Shown piece after piece: positions 34,321 through 47,487 of a stretch of DNA of 64,000 nt. The stretch is from Pomphorhynchus laevis (taxonomy: Eukaryota > Acanthocephala > Palaeacanthocephala > Echinorhynchida > Pomphorhynchidae). Each line of letters begins with the position of its first letter. Positions within the stretch are counted from its first letter, which is position 1. The translations under genes and the position numbers were made by a program. The notes under the pieces are model-generated. The model was not told the origin of the DNA. It did no database searches and worked only from the letters and a program-made list of their open reading frames with translations. Location: contig WNNJ02001195.1 of NCBI GenBank assembly GCA_012934845.2, positions 1-64,000 of the forward strand, in the 5' to 3' direction.

Positions 34321-37300
34321 CAAATCAAGTTCGACTTCCTATGAGAGCGATACACTGCTCAACGCCTGCCGAAATTCTCGGATGGTCCGGCATTTAATTG
34401 CAGATGACGGGAGCCTGTGCCAACTGTTTATTGCTCGATCTCTGATATCCTGATAGTGTCGATGGACTTTTCTACGATGTTTGAGCGTTAGTCGATGTCC
34501 ACGTAATTTCTCGGAGTTGCGTAGGCAAAACATGAAGTTGAGGGGATGAGTTCGCGATAAAATTGCCCTCCATACCAGCATAAGATCAGCTTTTAGCAAA
34601 CTTTCACAAACCGTTGAAACACCTAGGATTTCTAACTTCTGGTCAAACGTCAGGTCTTTGACAGCGGGAACAAGACGAGTAGCCGACCGGAAAGTTGATT
34701 CGTAAGCCACAATGTTCTTGCGCAGATATGGATACGCTGCGGAAGATGCGTATAGCATTCGAGATTCGATGAGGGCCTTGTATATTATTCTGAAGCTACA
34801 TACCTCTAGTGATCCAAAAGATCGTCTAATGATGCCAATAGTACGACGGCAATTGGTCGAAACTTTATTTACGTGAGCGCTCATATCGAGCGTATTAAGC
34901 GTAGATACTCCTAAATCATCGATTTTATCTGTAGAATCAATCGACATGTTTTCAATTTTATAAGAGCAACGAATGTCTGGGGAGCCGATCCGCATATGTC
35001 TACATTTAGTCGCATTTATCATAAGCCCATTGGATATACACCATTTATTTATTAAATCCAGGTCTTATGAAGAGCGCTAAGATCGGAATCATCAATGATT
35101 CGCCTCCAAACCTTAAGATCATCTGCATTTGTAACACATTCCGACGTTAAGTTGTTTGTAATATCATTTACATATATATTAATGAGAGTCGGACTAATGG
35201 CCGATTCCTGTGAAACGGCTGTCGTTATCATTGAGTAACCAGAAAGATAATGGCTTATGCGTACTGCAAACGAACGGTTGCTTACGAATGATTGAATCCA
35301 GCGTGACAAAGAGCCCCGTACACCAATGTTAGATAATTTGTTTACTAGCAAATTGGGAATAACTCTATCGAATGCTTTCGATAAGTCTATAAATATCACA
35401 TCTACTTTGGAACCACTCCTCGTCGAATCCACCCAGCTTGCTCTCGCTTTTACAAGGTTCGTTACCGTTGAGCGATTTGGCCTAAATCCATGCTGACTGG
35501 GGCTGAGGCGATTGTTAGCTTCAACGAAAGCGCTAAGGTGACGAAGAATCAATTTTTCTAATACCTTACAAGCTACAGATGTGAGACTGATGGGACGGTA
35601 GTTGGAAACCTGGGATTTATCCCCTTTCTTGAAAATTGGACGTACAATAGCCTTAGTCCAATCAGATGGTAGATAACCTGTGTTTAGTGAACTTCTAAAA
35701 ATAGAAGATAAGGGAACGTATATTGCATGGGCCAATTCCTTTAAGAGTATTGGAGGTATATGGTCAGGACCTGACGCGGCGTTGCGGGGTAATTTAAGTA
35801 GCTCGTGCAGTACCTCTTCATCGCTAAATTCAATGTTAGATATGACTACTCTAGGTAGAAGTACATTGTGTTTAGTTTGAATTATACCATCGGGGATCGA
35901 CACTCTATCTTCTTTGATAGCGAAATAGTCCATAAAATGGGCAGCTACATCAGTTGGGGAGGTCAAGATTGACCCATTGTCGGCCACTAGGTATGAACAA
36001 TCTGTCGAGTGTATAGGACGTGGAAGTATGCTTTTGAAAGCCACCCAAGGATTGTTATGAGTGGAGCAGAATATATTTGAGATGAAACTGCGTTTTTTCT
36101 GTTTTTTTTTTCAGAATAGAAACCGTATTCCTGCAATGACGGTAGTATTCAAAAGAATGTTCCCCTTTTTTGTACGCATGGAAACATCTATCACGGTGTT
36201 TGATTAGAGCAAGCAATTCCGCATCTAACCATTTCGGATGTAGTTTTCGTGTACGATTCTGACGTATCGGAGCAAAATAGTCGAGAACACAATGTAATGT
36301 GGTCTTAAAGTGATCCCAAGCTTCTTGAATGCCTTCTTTCGATGGGTCGGGCCAATACATACAGGAAATTATACTGCGCACGACATCATAGTCGATCTTA
36401 AAAGGATTCGACGTCTTAACCGTTTCGGCATATGGTCCAAGTGCGTTAAATTCTATTGAGATGGTCGAGTGATTGCTTGATCCTAGCGGAGGTCCGTATT
36501 TGACGTTTTTATCATATACATTTTACTCGAAAAGCAGAGGTCAAGAATTGAGGAGTTAGTACCCCTGTGACGAGTATTCCTGTGAACATGTTGGACTAAA
36601 TGTAGATCATTTATCGTGTTTAAAAGCAGTAATGATTCGGGATCACATCCAGGAAGAGGAACGTAATATATCCAATCAATTCGCGGCATGTTAAAGTCTC
36701 ATAATAAAATAACTTCGCGGCATGTTCAGTTAAAGTCTCCTAATAAAATAACTTTTTGACCCTTGAATGCATTCTCAGTTATTGAGGATATAATCGATCA
36801 GGTTGGAGCAAATAGGGGGCGATAGAAGACACATAGAGAGAAAAATATGTTTTTATAGTCTGTTATAGAAACCCAAGCGTATTCACAAAGACTTGATTCA
36901 TCGCACTCAATTGACATAACACGAGTTGTAAGAACTTCTCTAGCATATATGATCACTCCGCCACCACGGCAAATTTGCCGATCTGCTCGGATTATGGCGT
37001 ACCCATTGATGGAAATTTCTGAATCTATGATGTGAGATTTTAACCACGACTCTGTAAAAATAAGTATTTCAAATGAGGTGATGTTAACCAGAGTGCGAAC
37101 TTCGTCCATTTTATTAATGAGACTTAAGACATTCGAATATAAAACCCGGAAGACATGTGTGGAGTGTACTGGGTCGGAATACTTGTATCTCTGATCGACA
37201 TTTACTGTCACTTCTTGGGTAGTTTCGTTGCGACACAGAGACTTCGCAGCTCCCAGATGTTTCCACCGTTGCCAATGGAACGAATCCAGAAACGAGTTGA

Positions 37301-38140
37301 AGTCCTGCTTCGCACTACACGAAAATTTATGACGGTGAGGTTACTTTCACCGTTAGCTGCTCTGTTACTAAGTTCGCTCTTTGCTTGTTTCAATCGAGTT
37401 CTGTCCTCGACCGAAAGATCTCTGCGAAGGATCAATCCAGTACCTGCAAGATGATAACCGTATTTTAAAGCTAATGTACACATTTCGGTCGTTGCTAAGA
37501 TGACTTTAAGAAGACGTGAACTGTTATCTGATCTTATTTTCCCCAGTCTATAAAGGTGGAGAACTCTGAATTGCTGCAGCTCAGTAGGGGAACAGGTGTG
37601 TAATAGCTCAGAGAAGAAGGATTGTACAGCTTTGACGTCATGCTGTACACGTAAATGGTTGTTAGTAGCCGATGATTCCCTTATATTAGCTATGATTAGA
37701 CACTGTAATATATCATAAGTCCGGCGAATAGGGGCAGTTAATGATTTATTTAGGGAGAGTGAATTGGAGTAAGAATTTGTAGATTTAAGTCGCAACTCAG
37801 TTGATTGTAAAGAACTAGGAGGTCCGCTACATGATGTTACAGAGACAAACGAATCTGTGAAATCAGGTGTTTTCTCTTCGTAGTTCAGAGTGTTCGTGTC
37901 TAGATCTACACATTTTTCAGATAAAATTTAAAAAGTCTGTTCAAATGCTGGTGGGGGTTGTTGTAAATTGCAGTTTGAGATCCTTTCTTGACGCTGTGCA
38001 ACAACATGAAGAGCTGGCGCCGATTCATCGCTTTTCTCCTCGACAGGTTCAGTTATATCCAATCGTGCGTCGTTACACACGCAATAACCACAAATGAAAT
38101 GTTTACTTTCGTATCTCGCAATATCAATTTTTTTCACATT
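34320..38140 (-). mobile_element. CR1/Jockey-type LINE, nearly full length (3.8 kb)
   Basis: Minus strand, 5' to 3'. ORF1 remnant: CGYC finger-like start near 38090, and at 37795-37208 an ILQCLIIANIRESS...LLKVILATTEMCTLALKYGYHL region like LINE ORF1 RNA-binding domains. Endonuclease: 37211-36483 with YSNVLSLINKMDEV, FTESWLKSHI, RGGGVIIY and a duplicated GDFN block. Linker: 36381-36055. RT: 36044-34339 with FKKGDKSQVSNYRPISLTS, SQHGFRPNRSTVTNL, VIFIDLSKAFDRV and ISPTLINIYVNDI (QES for QGS). Motif C reads NADD for YADD. Thumb and tail follow, with INSWHRLPSSAI. Frameshifts occur at a nine-T run (36108-36116) and near 35040; about five breaks in all. The most complete LINE in the window. Confidence 0.9.
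36682..36753. repeat. 34-38-bp duplication across the endonuclease GDFN motif
   Basis: Two adjacent units, each starting CGCGGCATGTT and ending CTAATAAAATAACTT or CATAATAAAATAACTT, lie inside the LINE at 34320-38140. On the minus strand the coding is thereby doubled around LLGDFN and LL*DFN, with a stop between. A replication-slippage type change that by itself kills the endonuclease frame. Confidence 0.85.
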
Positions 38141-38689
38141 TTAGTGTCCAAACATCGCATTCTTGCTTGTCGCATCCAACTTTTAAGTGAACGTAGCCAT
38201 CGTATGTCTGTTTATTGCGAGTTTTCACCGATTTCATTGTTTGTTCACAAAAATGTTTATTCGAGTGAAAATTCACCGTATTATTATTGTTTTAACCTTG
38301 GACAACTCTTCTGAACATTAGAACAGGGCATCAACCAAATTAAACATCTAGGCAAATACTTCATACAAATGATTATCATAAAAATGGTATCTTTACGGAA
38401 TGAATTGATCGCTACATCTATGCCACAAGAGAGCAAACAAATAATAATAATAATTCCTTTATTAAAGAACAAGCAACTATATTAGTTTGTAAAACGTACA
38501 CGCATGAAAAAATTAATATTACAAGAGATTTAAAAATCGAAAAGAAGAAAAAACAAAGCATAATGATACAATAGTGAGTTCAAAAGACGAACAGCAGAGG
38601 GGAAAAACTTTTTTAGTTCTTATTTTCGAACGAATGGTACCTCCAGTTCTTTGTTTTCTTAAGGTATGATTGAAAGCACTATTCCACGA

Positions 38690-39500
38690 TAAAAATCAAG
38701 GAAAGACGTATAATTTAGTAGATTTCTTCACGTGTATGTTAGAGAGGATTACTTCCAATGGTGCAAAAGGGACACTGCAAATCTTGCTTACTAGGTGATG
38801 TATCATCGATAAGTTTAAAATTAAATACTTGGAACAATCCATAAATAATGGATAAGAATAGGTCAAGATTGACTGAATATGCGATTTGTAAACATACTGT
38901 AGATACTGAGAAGGCAAGTCCTCTCTTTTTAGTCTTCTCAATAGAAATAGCCACGAAGAACATTGCTTGACTACTTTGCTGAGGTGAGCACTCCAAGATA
39001 GATCTTGGACAAATATAATACCGAGTATTTTCAATTTATTTACTATCTCAACATTCCTATCTGAACTGAAATATTTGATAAATACAAAGATCGTCTATGA
39101 GATGGACAAAACGGCATTACTTTACATTTCGAGAAATTTAATTTTATTTTATTCTCAAGACACCAATCCATGACCTTACCAAATTCAATTTCGACATGTT
39201 TTTCAATAACATCAGGATACGAAACGAACAAAATCATCGTATTGTCCTCCGCGAATTTGACTCCGCACGAGTTAATAAGTGAGAGACTGAGATCATTTAC
39301 ATATATCGCAAATAAAATTGGCGAAATAGCACCGCCTTGAGGCACTCCTGTATTTGAAGCACATTTGAGCGATATCCGTTATATAAAATAAACTGACTAC
39401 ACCCGGAAAGAAACGAAGATTCCCAAGCAACTTGTTAGAGAGGGAAATCACTGATTTCCATTTTATTCAATAGAATATCATGATTGACATCTCATATGCT
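38690..39500 (-). mobile_element. LINE RT fragment (CR1/Jockey type)
   Basis: Minus-strand islands are VPQGGAISPILFAIYVNDLSLS (motif B), GVKFAEDNTMILF (motif C with AED for ADD), KIKLNFSKCKVMPF and then LGIIFVQDLSWSAHLSKVVKQCSSWLFLLRRL (thumb). One frame change falls near 39040. About 250 codons survive; the 5' portion and tail are missing. Upstream SQFILYNGYRSNVLQ fits the block before motif B. It is unlike the adjacent 34320-38140 element in detail, so a different subfamily. Confidence 0.78.
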
Positions 39501-39559
39501 TTTTCAAAGAATGTCAAAACAATGATGATACGATGCGTTCAATTACTGATTCTACTTCT

Positions 39560-40940
39560 AATTCAAATAATATGATTGAATTTATATGAATCCACTTCCA
39601 AAGACTTCCACTACGAATCCACTTCCAAACACTTTAGATTTACAGTCAGGGAAAACAAAGTTTAATAAGAATCGTGACATAGCAAATTGCTTTATAATTG
39701 CAAATCTTAAGGAATCATCATATGTTGCAAGCCACTTACGATTAAAGCACGATGTTGATTATGTTCGATCATTATTTAAATTCCTAATTTATACCTGTTC
39801 ATCCACCGAATTACAAAATTTCCACGTTGGACAAATTCATAGACTGAGTAAGATACACGATGATGATAAGCCTCATTTGATCAAAGTAATTTTAAAAGAT
39901 TCCTCAATGCGCACTCTATCACTGCATTATGGTTTTCACTTAGCAGACAGGATTATTGATAAAACGATATTTGTCCCCGGAAGATCGCGCGCTTTATAAA
40001 TCTGCTACCAAAGAACTTTGCGAAAGAGTAGATAATGACGAAAAATATTTTGTAATTATTTTTTTTGTGTAGTCCAGAACCGGACGTCCACTCGCTTTTA
40101 GGTTTACTCTCCCAATCCCAATGTTAGCTTGTCGATCATCAGGAATCTGTGAGCCCTGAGATCGGAGTTATTCTCAATAAATAATAAATTTGACTTATAA
40201 TTTCAAAAAAGGAGATCGAAGTTCCGTTGATAATTACAGATCTATAAGTTTGACATGTAGTCTTTGCAAAATTCTAGAAAAATTGATTTCAAAACACATT
40301 TGGGCGTATTTGGTAGGTAACAAATATTTAATTAATTGTCAATATGGATTCAGATATTATGCAAAAGGATTATTCAAATCCTGTATCCTGCTCTAATACA
40401 GTCCATTTTATTATATGCGTACACTGACACTTATCCATGCCTATGAAAATACATGCACATTTACGAGGGCATACTCTAAATAGTGACTCGATTGTCTTTG
40501 GTATAGGATGGCTTTCATACTAAGACAGACTCAGGCGTCTCAATTTAATATCAATCGAGGAGATGCTTAGGAATGAATACTTGGGCCTAGCGTGGAAAAT
40601 ATTCCACATTCCCGACTATGTTCTGAAACCACTTATATCTGTGCGCGGGCTACCTCATCTCCACGGTCATTCTTTTACGCTTCAACATAAGCGCAGACGT
40701 AATAGAAAATCTAGCGATACCCGTGGCATGGTTGTACAAAACTGGAACAAATTGCCTGCAAATATTGTATATCTGAGTAAAGTCAATATATTCAAAAAAC
40801 TCATTGAAACAGATAATCTTGAACGATCGTTTGTCTGAATTGGTATCGTATATTGAATCAGCCTGAACTTTTTCTTTAGCTATTCGTTTTACATATGAAT
40901 GTTTCTGTATCGAGCTTTTAAGCTCAAACTTGAATACGAA
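39560..40940 (+). mobile_element. CR1/Jockey-type LINE with large internal deletion
   Basis: 39586-39999 encodes a relative of the ORF1 region of the minus-strand LINE (shared pattern CxIIANxxESSxxxxHLRxxHDV, CSxTELQxFxVxxxxRLxKI, LLKVIL). After a gap, 40190-40396 gives FKKGDRSSVDNYRSISLTCSLCKILEKL (RT start). 40563-40838 gives the C-terminal RGLPHLHGHSFTLQHKRRRNRKS...WNKLPANIV. The endonuclease and most of RT are gone, so 1.4 kb represents a 3.8-kb parent. Three separate frames. Confidence 0.8.
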
Positions 40941-42242
40941 CTTGAATAATAGCATGCAATATTATTGCATGATATTATTAAAGTATTATTATGACATTTA
41001 ATAATATTTAACATGTAATATCAAAATGGAACACTTATTTATCAACAAAACAGCAGACATAAATAAATTATTAATTTAAATTATTTAAATTAATTAATTT
41101 GATGAAAGTCTAATCAAACCATATAAAAATGCTCTTTAAAATATAAAATAAGCGAGCTATTAGCAGGACATTTTTTCCGTGACCGTGTCTTTGTTTGATA
41201 GTAATAAATAAATTGAGGATGCCCAACTTCACGCTATGATATGTACAAGGAGTATTGCAAACTTCATCCACACAGCGATCATCTCAGTAGAAAATTTACA
41301 TTATTTTTAAACTATCCAGCATTATCGTAACGATAATGTCGGATAGTGTCGTTTATAAATTTTGGCTTCTCGGATTTTGATGGTAAATGCGTTAGAGAAT
41401 TGCTCTACTCTAATGACAAGGAACTTGAAATTGAAGATTTCATTTATCTTAAACAAGAGATAGCAAACAACGAGGGGACTATGCTTGCTCTACCATAAAA
41501 CGATTTTGGAACAACTGACGTATAGCGGCATTGGTATGGCATGTTCGTTTACTTTTTGCATCATGTTTAGGATAACGAAAGTCAAAGGAAACCAATACTT
41601 TTCTGAATGCTCGTTCGTAGTCTACAAATCGATTAAGGATTGTGAATATGGTATGGCTTAAAAAGCAATGCGAGTTTTGCTATGATAGTTGGAACAACAG
41701 GAAACGTCGTATTCAAATTCATTGGTAATATCGTCGGATGGAAGTTCAAAGGATGACAAAAATTTCTTCAAGTAGTTTGGAGGGGCAAGATGTAAGATCC
41801 CGATGATTTCACAACCTTTTTAAAGGACAAGTTTGTCGACTTCAATTGCCGGTACTCACAAGAACCTTCATTCAGTATATCTGTATTCCTTATCGACATG
41901 AATTCCATTTTTGATATACAATGCGTCCTCACTTTTTCGTGAACAATGATTAACGACACTGTCTGTGATACCATCATTCAACAATTTAGAAGTAAAAAAT
42001 TTTCTGTTATAAAAATTAGATTTGCATTCAATTCAAAATGTAAAGGATGTGTTTTAGATGCCATTAAATTTTATTTTTTAGCGCCTGAAAACAAATTAGA
42101 GACTCCAGGATGTGGTTTGTATTAATTGCTACGTCATTGACTACTTATCTATGGCTTTTAATTTTTCAAATTTAAAATTAATATTTTATATTATAAATTA
42201 TATTATATTATAAATTAATTGTTCACTCATATCGGATTACTT
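40941..42242. other. Unassigned region
   Basis: AT-rich to mixed sequence. A 51-codon open stretch near 41345-41500 reads NFGFSDFDGKCVRELLYSNDKELEIEDF and similar. It is acidic and protein-like but has no start and no family I recognise, so it may be a fragment of a mobile element or of an unknown gene. Nothing else is supportable. Confidence 0.35.
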
Positions 42243-42400
42243 ATTAGTGGAGAGAGTGAAGTAAAATATTTATTTAATCGAATTTTCAATAGCCTACTGC
42301 TATCATATTCAGGAGTAAAATATTTTTCTCCTGAAGATGATAGCAGTAGGCTATTGAAAATTCGATTAAATAAATATTTTACTTCACTCTCTCCACTAAT
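42243..42400. repeat. 158-bp near-perfect palindrome (63-bp perfect arms)
   Basis: Arms 42243-42305 and 42338-42400 are exact reverse complements over 63 bp (outer ends ATTAGTGG / CCACTAAT). Pairing continues inward through TATTCAGGAG / CTCCTGAAGA with one mismatch, to a 12-base centre rich in AT. No coding is needed to explain it; the similar ORFs seen on both strands are simply the palindrome read twice. It could be a foldback MITE, a very young inverted duplication or a hairpin-RNA source. Confidence 0.95.
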
Positions 42401-42599
42401 TAATAATTTAAAATTAATAAAATCAAAATTCAAAATTATTTTCTTTAAATGTAAAAGAATTTCTGCACAATGCAATTTTAGTTTTCAAATGAATTGATGA
42501 AGACTTCATGGTTAAAATGAGTTTCACTGTTGTGAAAAACTTCAAAGGATTGTTTTATGGCTTCTTTTGCGACTGACTGTATTTCTGATTAATTTAGAC

Positions 42600-44150
42600 A
42601 ACTTTGCGATAATAACCATCAGTATCGTTTGGTAAGCAGAATACACAACACAAAATGGTGATAACTGATGACTAGCTGCTTAGTCATTAGATCATAGTTT
42701 AGTTAATTTATTAAATCGTTTTAAAATCACATTTAGAGGGAACTTTGAATTTCATTCATTGCATATTCTCGTTACTAAGAACAGTCTAATTCTATTAGAT
42801 TTAAATATTATTTTTATTATATTTTTATTTAAGTATCATGTCTTCTTTAAACCATTTGTTATACTGAATGAATACTGAATGATCAGCAGCCATTTAAATA
42901 TTATCAAGAACACTTAGAACTTAAAAAGAACTTTAAATCAAAGTTTTCCTGATCTCCGGTACATTGCCATATATTCTACGCATGTATTTCCATCATTTTA
43001 TTTATTATAAAATGATTAACACGAGGAAAATAATCCTGATATCTATGAAAATCCACAGTAATATCATCGATTGTTGGATAAAATGGATTTTCCATTTTAT
43101 AGTATTTTACTTCTTCAAGATAATTTGTCATTAACGTAGACGATTATTAATTGCACATTTTGATTTTCTTCTTGGGAAGATCCTTAAGAAAATTGTTAAT
43201 ATTTGTTTACAAATAAAAAGTTGTATTTAAAATGGAATAACGGCATATTTTAATTTTAGAATTATTTAATTGAATATTGTATCTAATAGTAAATATTTAA
43301 CTAATCACTTTGGCATTAGCTAAATGCTAACATTCAACAAAACACATTTGTAACAATGAATACTGAATTATCATCGGTCATTTAAAGTATTAAAAATAAG
43401 TTTATAACCAAGGACTTTTCTCTGTCTTTGGTGCATTACCAGATATTCTATGCATATTTTTCATCATTTAAGTTTTTATGATGAACTTAATTTTAAAAAG
43501 TAATGTACAAAAATGTATTTAAATGCAATTTCTCGTTGTGCTGTTTCTATATTAAATTATAGTACATATTATCATATTATTAATTGATAATTATATAAAT
43601 TAGTAAGTATGAAGGCTATTTTTAATTCGAATTTTAAAATTAATTTGCAGAAAATACAGTGTTTTAGCTTAGCTAATTTATTGAATCGTTTCAAAATCAC
43701 ATTTAGAGGGAACTTTGAATTTCATTCATTGCATATTCTCGTTACTAAGAACAGTCTAATTCTATTAGATTTAAATATTATTATAATAAATCTCTCTCTT
43801 AAAAAATTATAATAATATTACCAAGTATTATCATAATATAATATATTGAATATATTATCATTATATATTTAAAATAAAATTACTTTTAGCAGTTAATTAT
43901 ATGACTTTTGTGTTTTTTTATTTTTACTATGAACTCAATTTAAAAGTAATATACAAAAATGTTTTTAAATGTAATGACTCGTTTTGCTATTTATAAATTA
44001 AATTTTATTAGATTTAAATATATTTTAATTATATTTTTATAAGATAATATTTATATTATATTTTTTATAAAGTACTTTTGTAATTCTGAATTAATACTGA
44101 ATTATTAGCATTTATTTTTAGAAAAATAAACGTTACTTTTAAGGCGAAAA
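42600..44150. repeat. Degenerate complex repeat array
   Basis: Segments recur at irregular spacing. 42705-42815 and 43665-43785 are nearly identical over about 110 bp (CACATTTAGAGGGAACTTTG and CGTTACTAAGAACAGTC shared). 42850-43020 resembles 43345-43460 (GAATACTGAATxATCAxC, CATTxCCATATATTCTAxGCAT). 43480-43560 resembles 43925-44000 (AAAAGTAATxTACAAAAATGT). This looks like an old tandem array of about 0.5-kb units with deletions and one recent copy event. No gene. Confidence 0.65.
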
Positions 44151-44284
44151 TAAATTTAATATTCTTAAAATAATTTTATAAACAATTTTTTGTTAGAAAA
44201 TTTAAAAAATTAACTTCAGTTGGTCTATGGAATTGACACAACGGAATGTCATTGTTCTGCTTATTTTTTGAATGGCTTATCATA

Positions 44285-44425
44285 TGTGTAATAGACCAAG
44301 CAGAGACAGAAATGTTTTATCTACGAGAAACTAAAAGTTACAAGAAAAATAGCGTTATATATCGCCCTTTGCGGTCGTGTACAGTTTACATAAATCAGGA
44401 AGAATCCTACACAATTCTCTTCACA
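44285..44425 (-). repeat. LTR (3' LTR of the fossil element)
   Basis: 141 bp, starting TGTGTAATAGACC and ending CTTCACA on the plus strand. It matches 47488-47634 at roughly 95 percent. The TGTG..CACA ends are inverted. LTRs this short are uncommon for Ty3-type elements. Confidence 0.82.
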
Positions 44426-47400
44426 TGTCCCCCTGGTCTAAAGACCATTCGTGATCATCTAGGTATTTTTGCGGACACCGTTCTTCTTGCTGTCGTAAAT
44501 TCCACCCTTCGTGCCTTGTTTGATTTTAATCACGCTCGTATGAACTTTCAGAAATTTCTTATGCACCATTCAAGGATCCGACATGACTCTGGTGGTAAGG
44601 CACTTGATTGACTTCCACAATATTGCGGGATTCGTCCATTCCTGTAACGGTACCAACATTCCACGTTGTAGTACATTTACACTTCGTCGACTTTACATAC
44701 ACTGATTGATTATTGAGTATGTTATCAGTTGACGCATCAGGGTTGTCGTTTAATTCCACCAACTTTCTCGCGTATGTATATTTTTGGTTGGCCGGAGAGA
44801 AATCGTTCGTATGTGCTGCTGCCGAATTGTACCAATATGCGGCCTCTTCTGTTGTAATCTTTGCTCTGCTGGCTATTTGCTTAATAGTGCGATGAACTCT
44901 TTCGACTATATCATTTCCAGAAGGCATGTTGACGCATCGGTACACAACCTTTGTCCCCCATTCATTGAGAACCTGAACGAATTCGTTCGAGCGGAATGTC
45001 CTACCGTTATCTACTAGAATTTCTTAGGGCCATCCATTTTCGAAGAAGAGTTCGGTAACTTTGCTGAAAACGTCACTGACACACTCACTTCTCAAATGTT
45101 TCCATATAGAGAAACGAGATGGACCGCAATCGATAGCTGTCAGGAATAAGGATCTATTAAAGTGCGTTACATCCATTGCAACCCTATACCAGTTCTCGCT
45201 TACACCCAGATGACCCTTGTTCCAAACGATACGGCTTAGGTCAATTGAATTGCATTGATTACACGTTTTGACAATGTTGATTGCATCTTTGTTGGTGAAG
45301 GTGAGATCGGGATATGCTCTTCTGGCCCGGAAGAGGGTTCGGTCAGATCCCCAATGATGTCGTCTGTGGTGATCTCGTAGAATACTTAGACTGTCCCTTC
45401 CAGTCTGTGCAACACTGCAGCACTGCACCGAATCGCTTAACCAATACTTGGGAACTCTAGTCAATTCATCAGCTTTATTACGAGTTCCTTGTAGTGCTCT
45501 GTAGACAACTCTAATCCACATTCTTTACATAAATCGGACAGCAACGACAATCTTCTACGTATCAGTCCTGCACTAAGTCCACCAACTTTTATGGGTTTAT
45601 CCTTCGTTAATAAGAAACGTATCCAAACACACACTGATGCCGAATCTGACTTGATACGAATTTTCTCTATCTTCCATTGTAGAGCCAGATTAACCCATTT
45701 AACCACCGCTTCGAGTTCCTCTATATTGATGTGGTGAGCATCGTCTTTCTTACGAAGCCATGCTGCGTCTTCGACGACTTCACCATCTATCTCCATGCAT
45801 GCTCCTATATCGATCGAACTCGCATCACACCGGAGCGTAGCGTTACGCCGATTACTCACAACCCAATTACCTCCAACAGGATCATTTTGTTTCAATCGCT
45901 CCTTGAGTTTCTTTAACTTCAAAATTGTCGCGTCAGCGATGTCTTGATCCCAATTGTTGGAACTTTCTGTACGTTCGAGAAAACTGGTCCATGTCTTGAG
46001 CCATCGGCAGACTGGGTAGTGGCCTATATCAACTGCCCAATGCTGAATACAGCTGCCACTTCTACTTGACGTCATTGGGTTCAAATTCGAGCGGTGTCCT
46101 CTGCCAAACTATGCGTCCACGGTCCTTGTAGAGTTGCATTCCAAGTACGTTCGAATCACAGCCATCATTGGGATGCAATGAGACGCGTTCGATTATGTAT
46201 ACGTCATCCAACCGTTATTGATCCATTTCTTTATTTCAACATAAAATTTTTCCTGGGCAGCCACCAGGACTTTATAGAGAGGAATTTTGTTTTGTAGCGT
46301 TGGTGCCTTGTTCTTCCACCTCCACCAACTGTCCAATGACCGTTTTTGAACTTAGCCTCGAAATCTGAGTCTTTTATCTCCATTTCATTACTTGACACTG
46401 CACAAGCGTACGCTCTGCTGACATCATGCGCTATTCTTAAATCTTTGGTAACTGTAATGCCGCCTAATTGCTATATAACATCCAGGCCCAACAAGACGTC
46501 GACTCCATGAAGCATTCTGTTCGACAAGAGGCATTGTGTTCGCAGTTTCCGACCATTAATATCTAAGTCAACCCAGGCTTGATCGCATCGAATACGCGTG
46601 CCGTCCATCATTGTAACATCTACACTTTTGCCGTTGGATTTACCGGATTGCCATTGGTTATTGCGTAATACAGTAATCGAGCAACCTGTATCCACCATTG
46701 CCAGATATCTTCTTCCATTGACCATCACCGGCATTCGTAACGTGCCTGTCATTGCCTGACAAGGGTCCGACACTGTACAAATCAGACCCCCTTTGCTAGT
46801 TTTTTGGCTTGCCTCGACAAAATCGGCTGATATGGCCCAACTTTCCGCACCGGTAGCAGACAATGTCTTTGTTGCGATTGGCGTAACTTCGTTTCCATGC
46901 GGGTTTTTCCTCCTTCACTGCTGCAGAGCAAGTTTCATCTGATTCCGACTTGTTCTCATTCTGATCCGTGCCCGATCGGCGCACGTAACATGAGCTTATT
47001 GCTTGCACGAAAGTATGTGCAGTGACGATTAACTGTTCGGTCTGAGGGTATCGAAGTCCGGATTAGCTCTGATTGAAGCCTGCACGCTCTCAGGCAGACC
47101 ATTCACGAATCACAGTGCTGCAATGTCCTGTCACCATTCACGATTCTATTGCTGGATTTCGCCACGTTTGCCATAAATTCGGCCATTGCCATCCGCCCGT
47201 CCCATCTCATTGAAACCATCGCCTTGTAAGCTTCGAACTTGGTTTTGCCAAAAGCGGAGCGTAGTCGTTCGACTAATTTCACGATATCACTCTGAACGTC
47301 CTCAGGAAATAAGTCGTAAACATCGAACGCTCCTCCATGCAGAAATAGTGGAAGTATTTTACGCGGCTCCTTGATCTCTTGAATCTTAGTCGCAAATTCG

Positions 47401-47487
47401 AACTTACGAATCCACTCGTCGACTCCCGTGCTTCCATCGTATTTCTCCAGTACCTCATTGAGCTTGAAGATCATAGCCGAAATAGCT

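Noticed and set aside
42219-42497. ORFs on both strands with the same peptide LLISGESEVKYLFNR
   Set aside because: The palindrome reads the same on both strands; not a gene.
44246-44611. Plus-strand ORF across the repeat at 44285-44425
   Set aside because: It reads through an LTR and is mirrored at 47428-47694; a shadow of the LTR element on the other strand.
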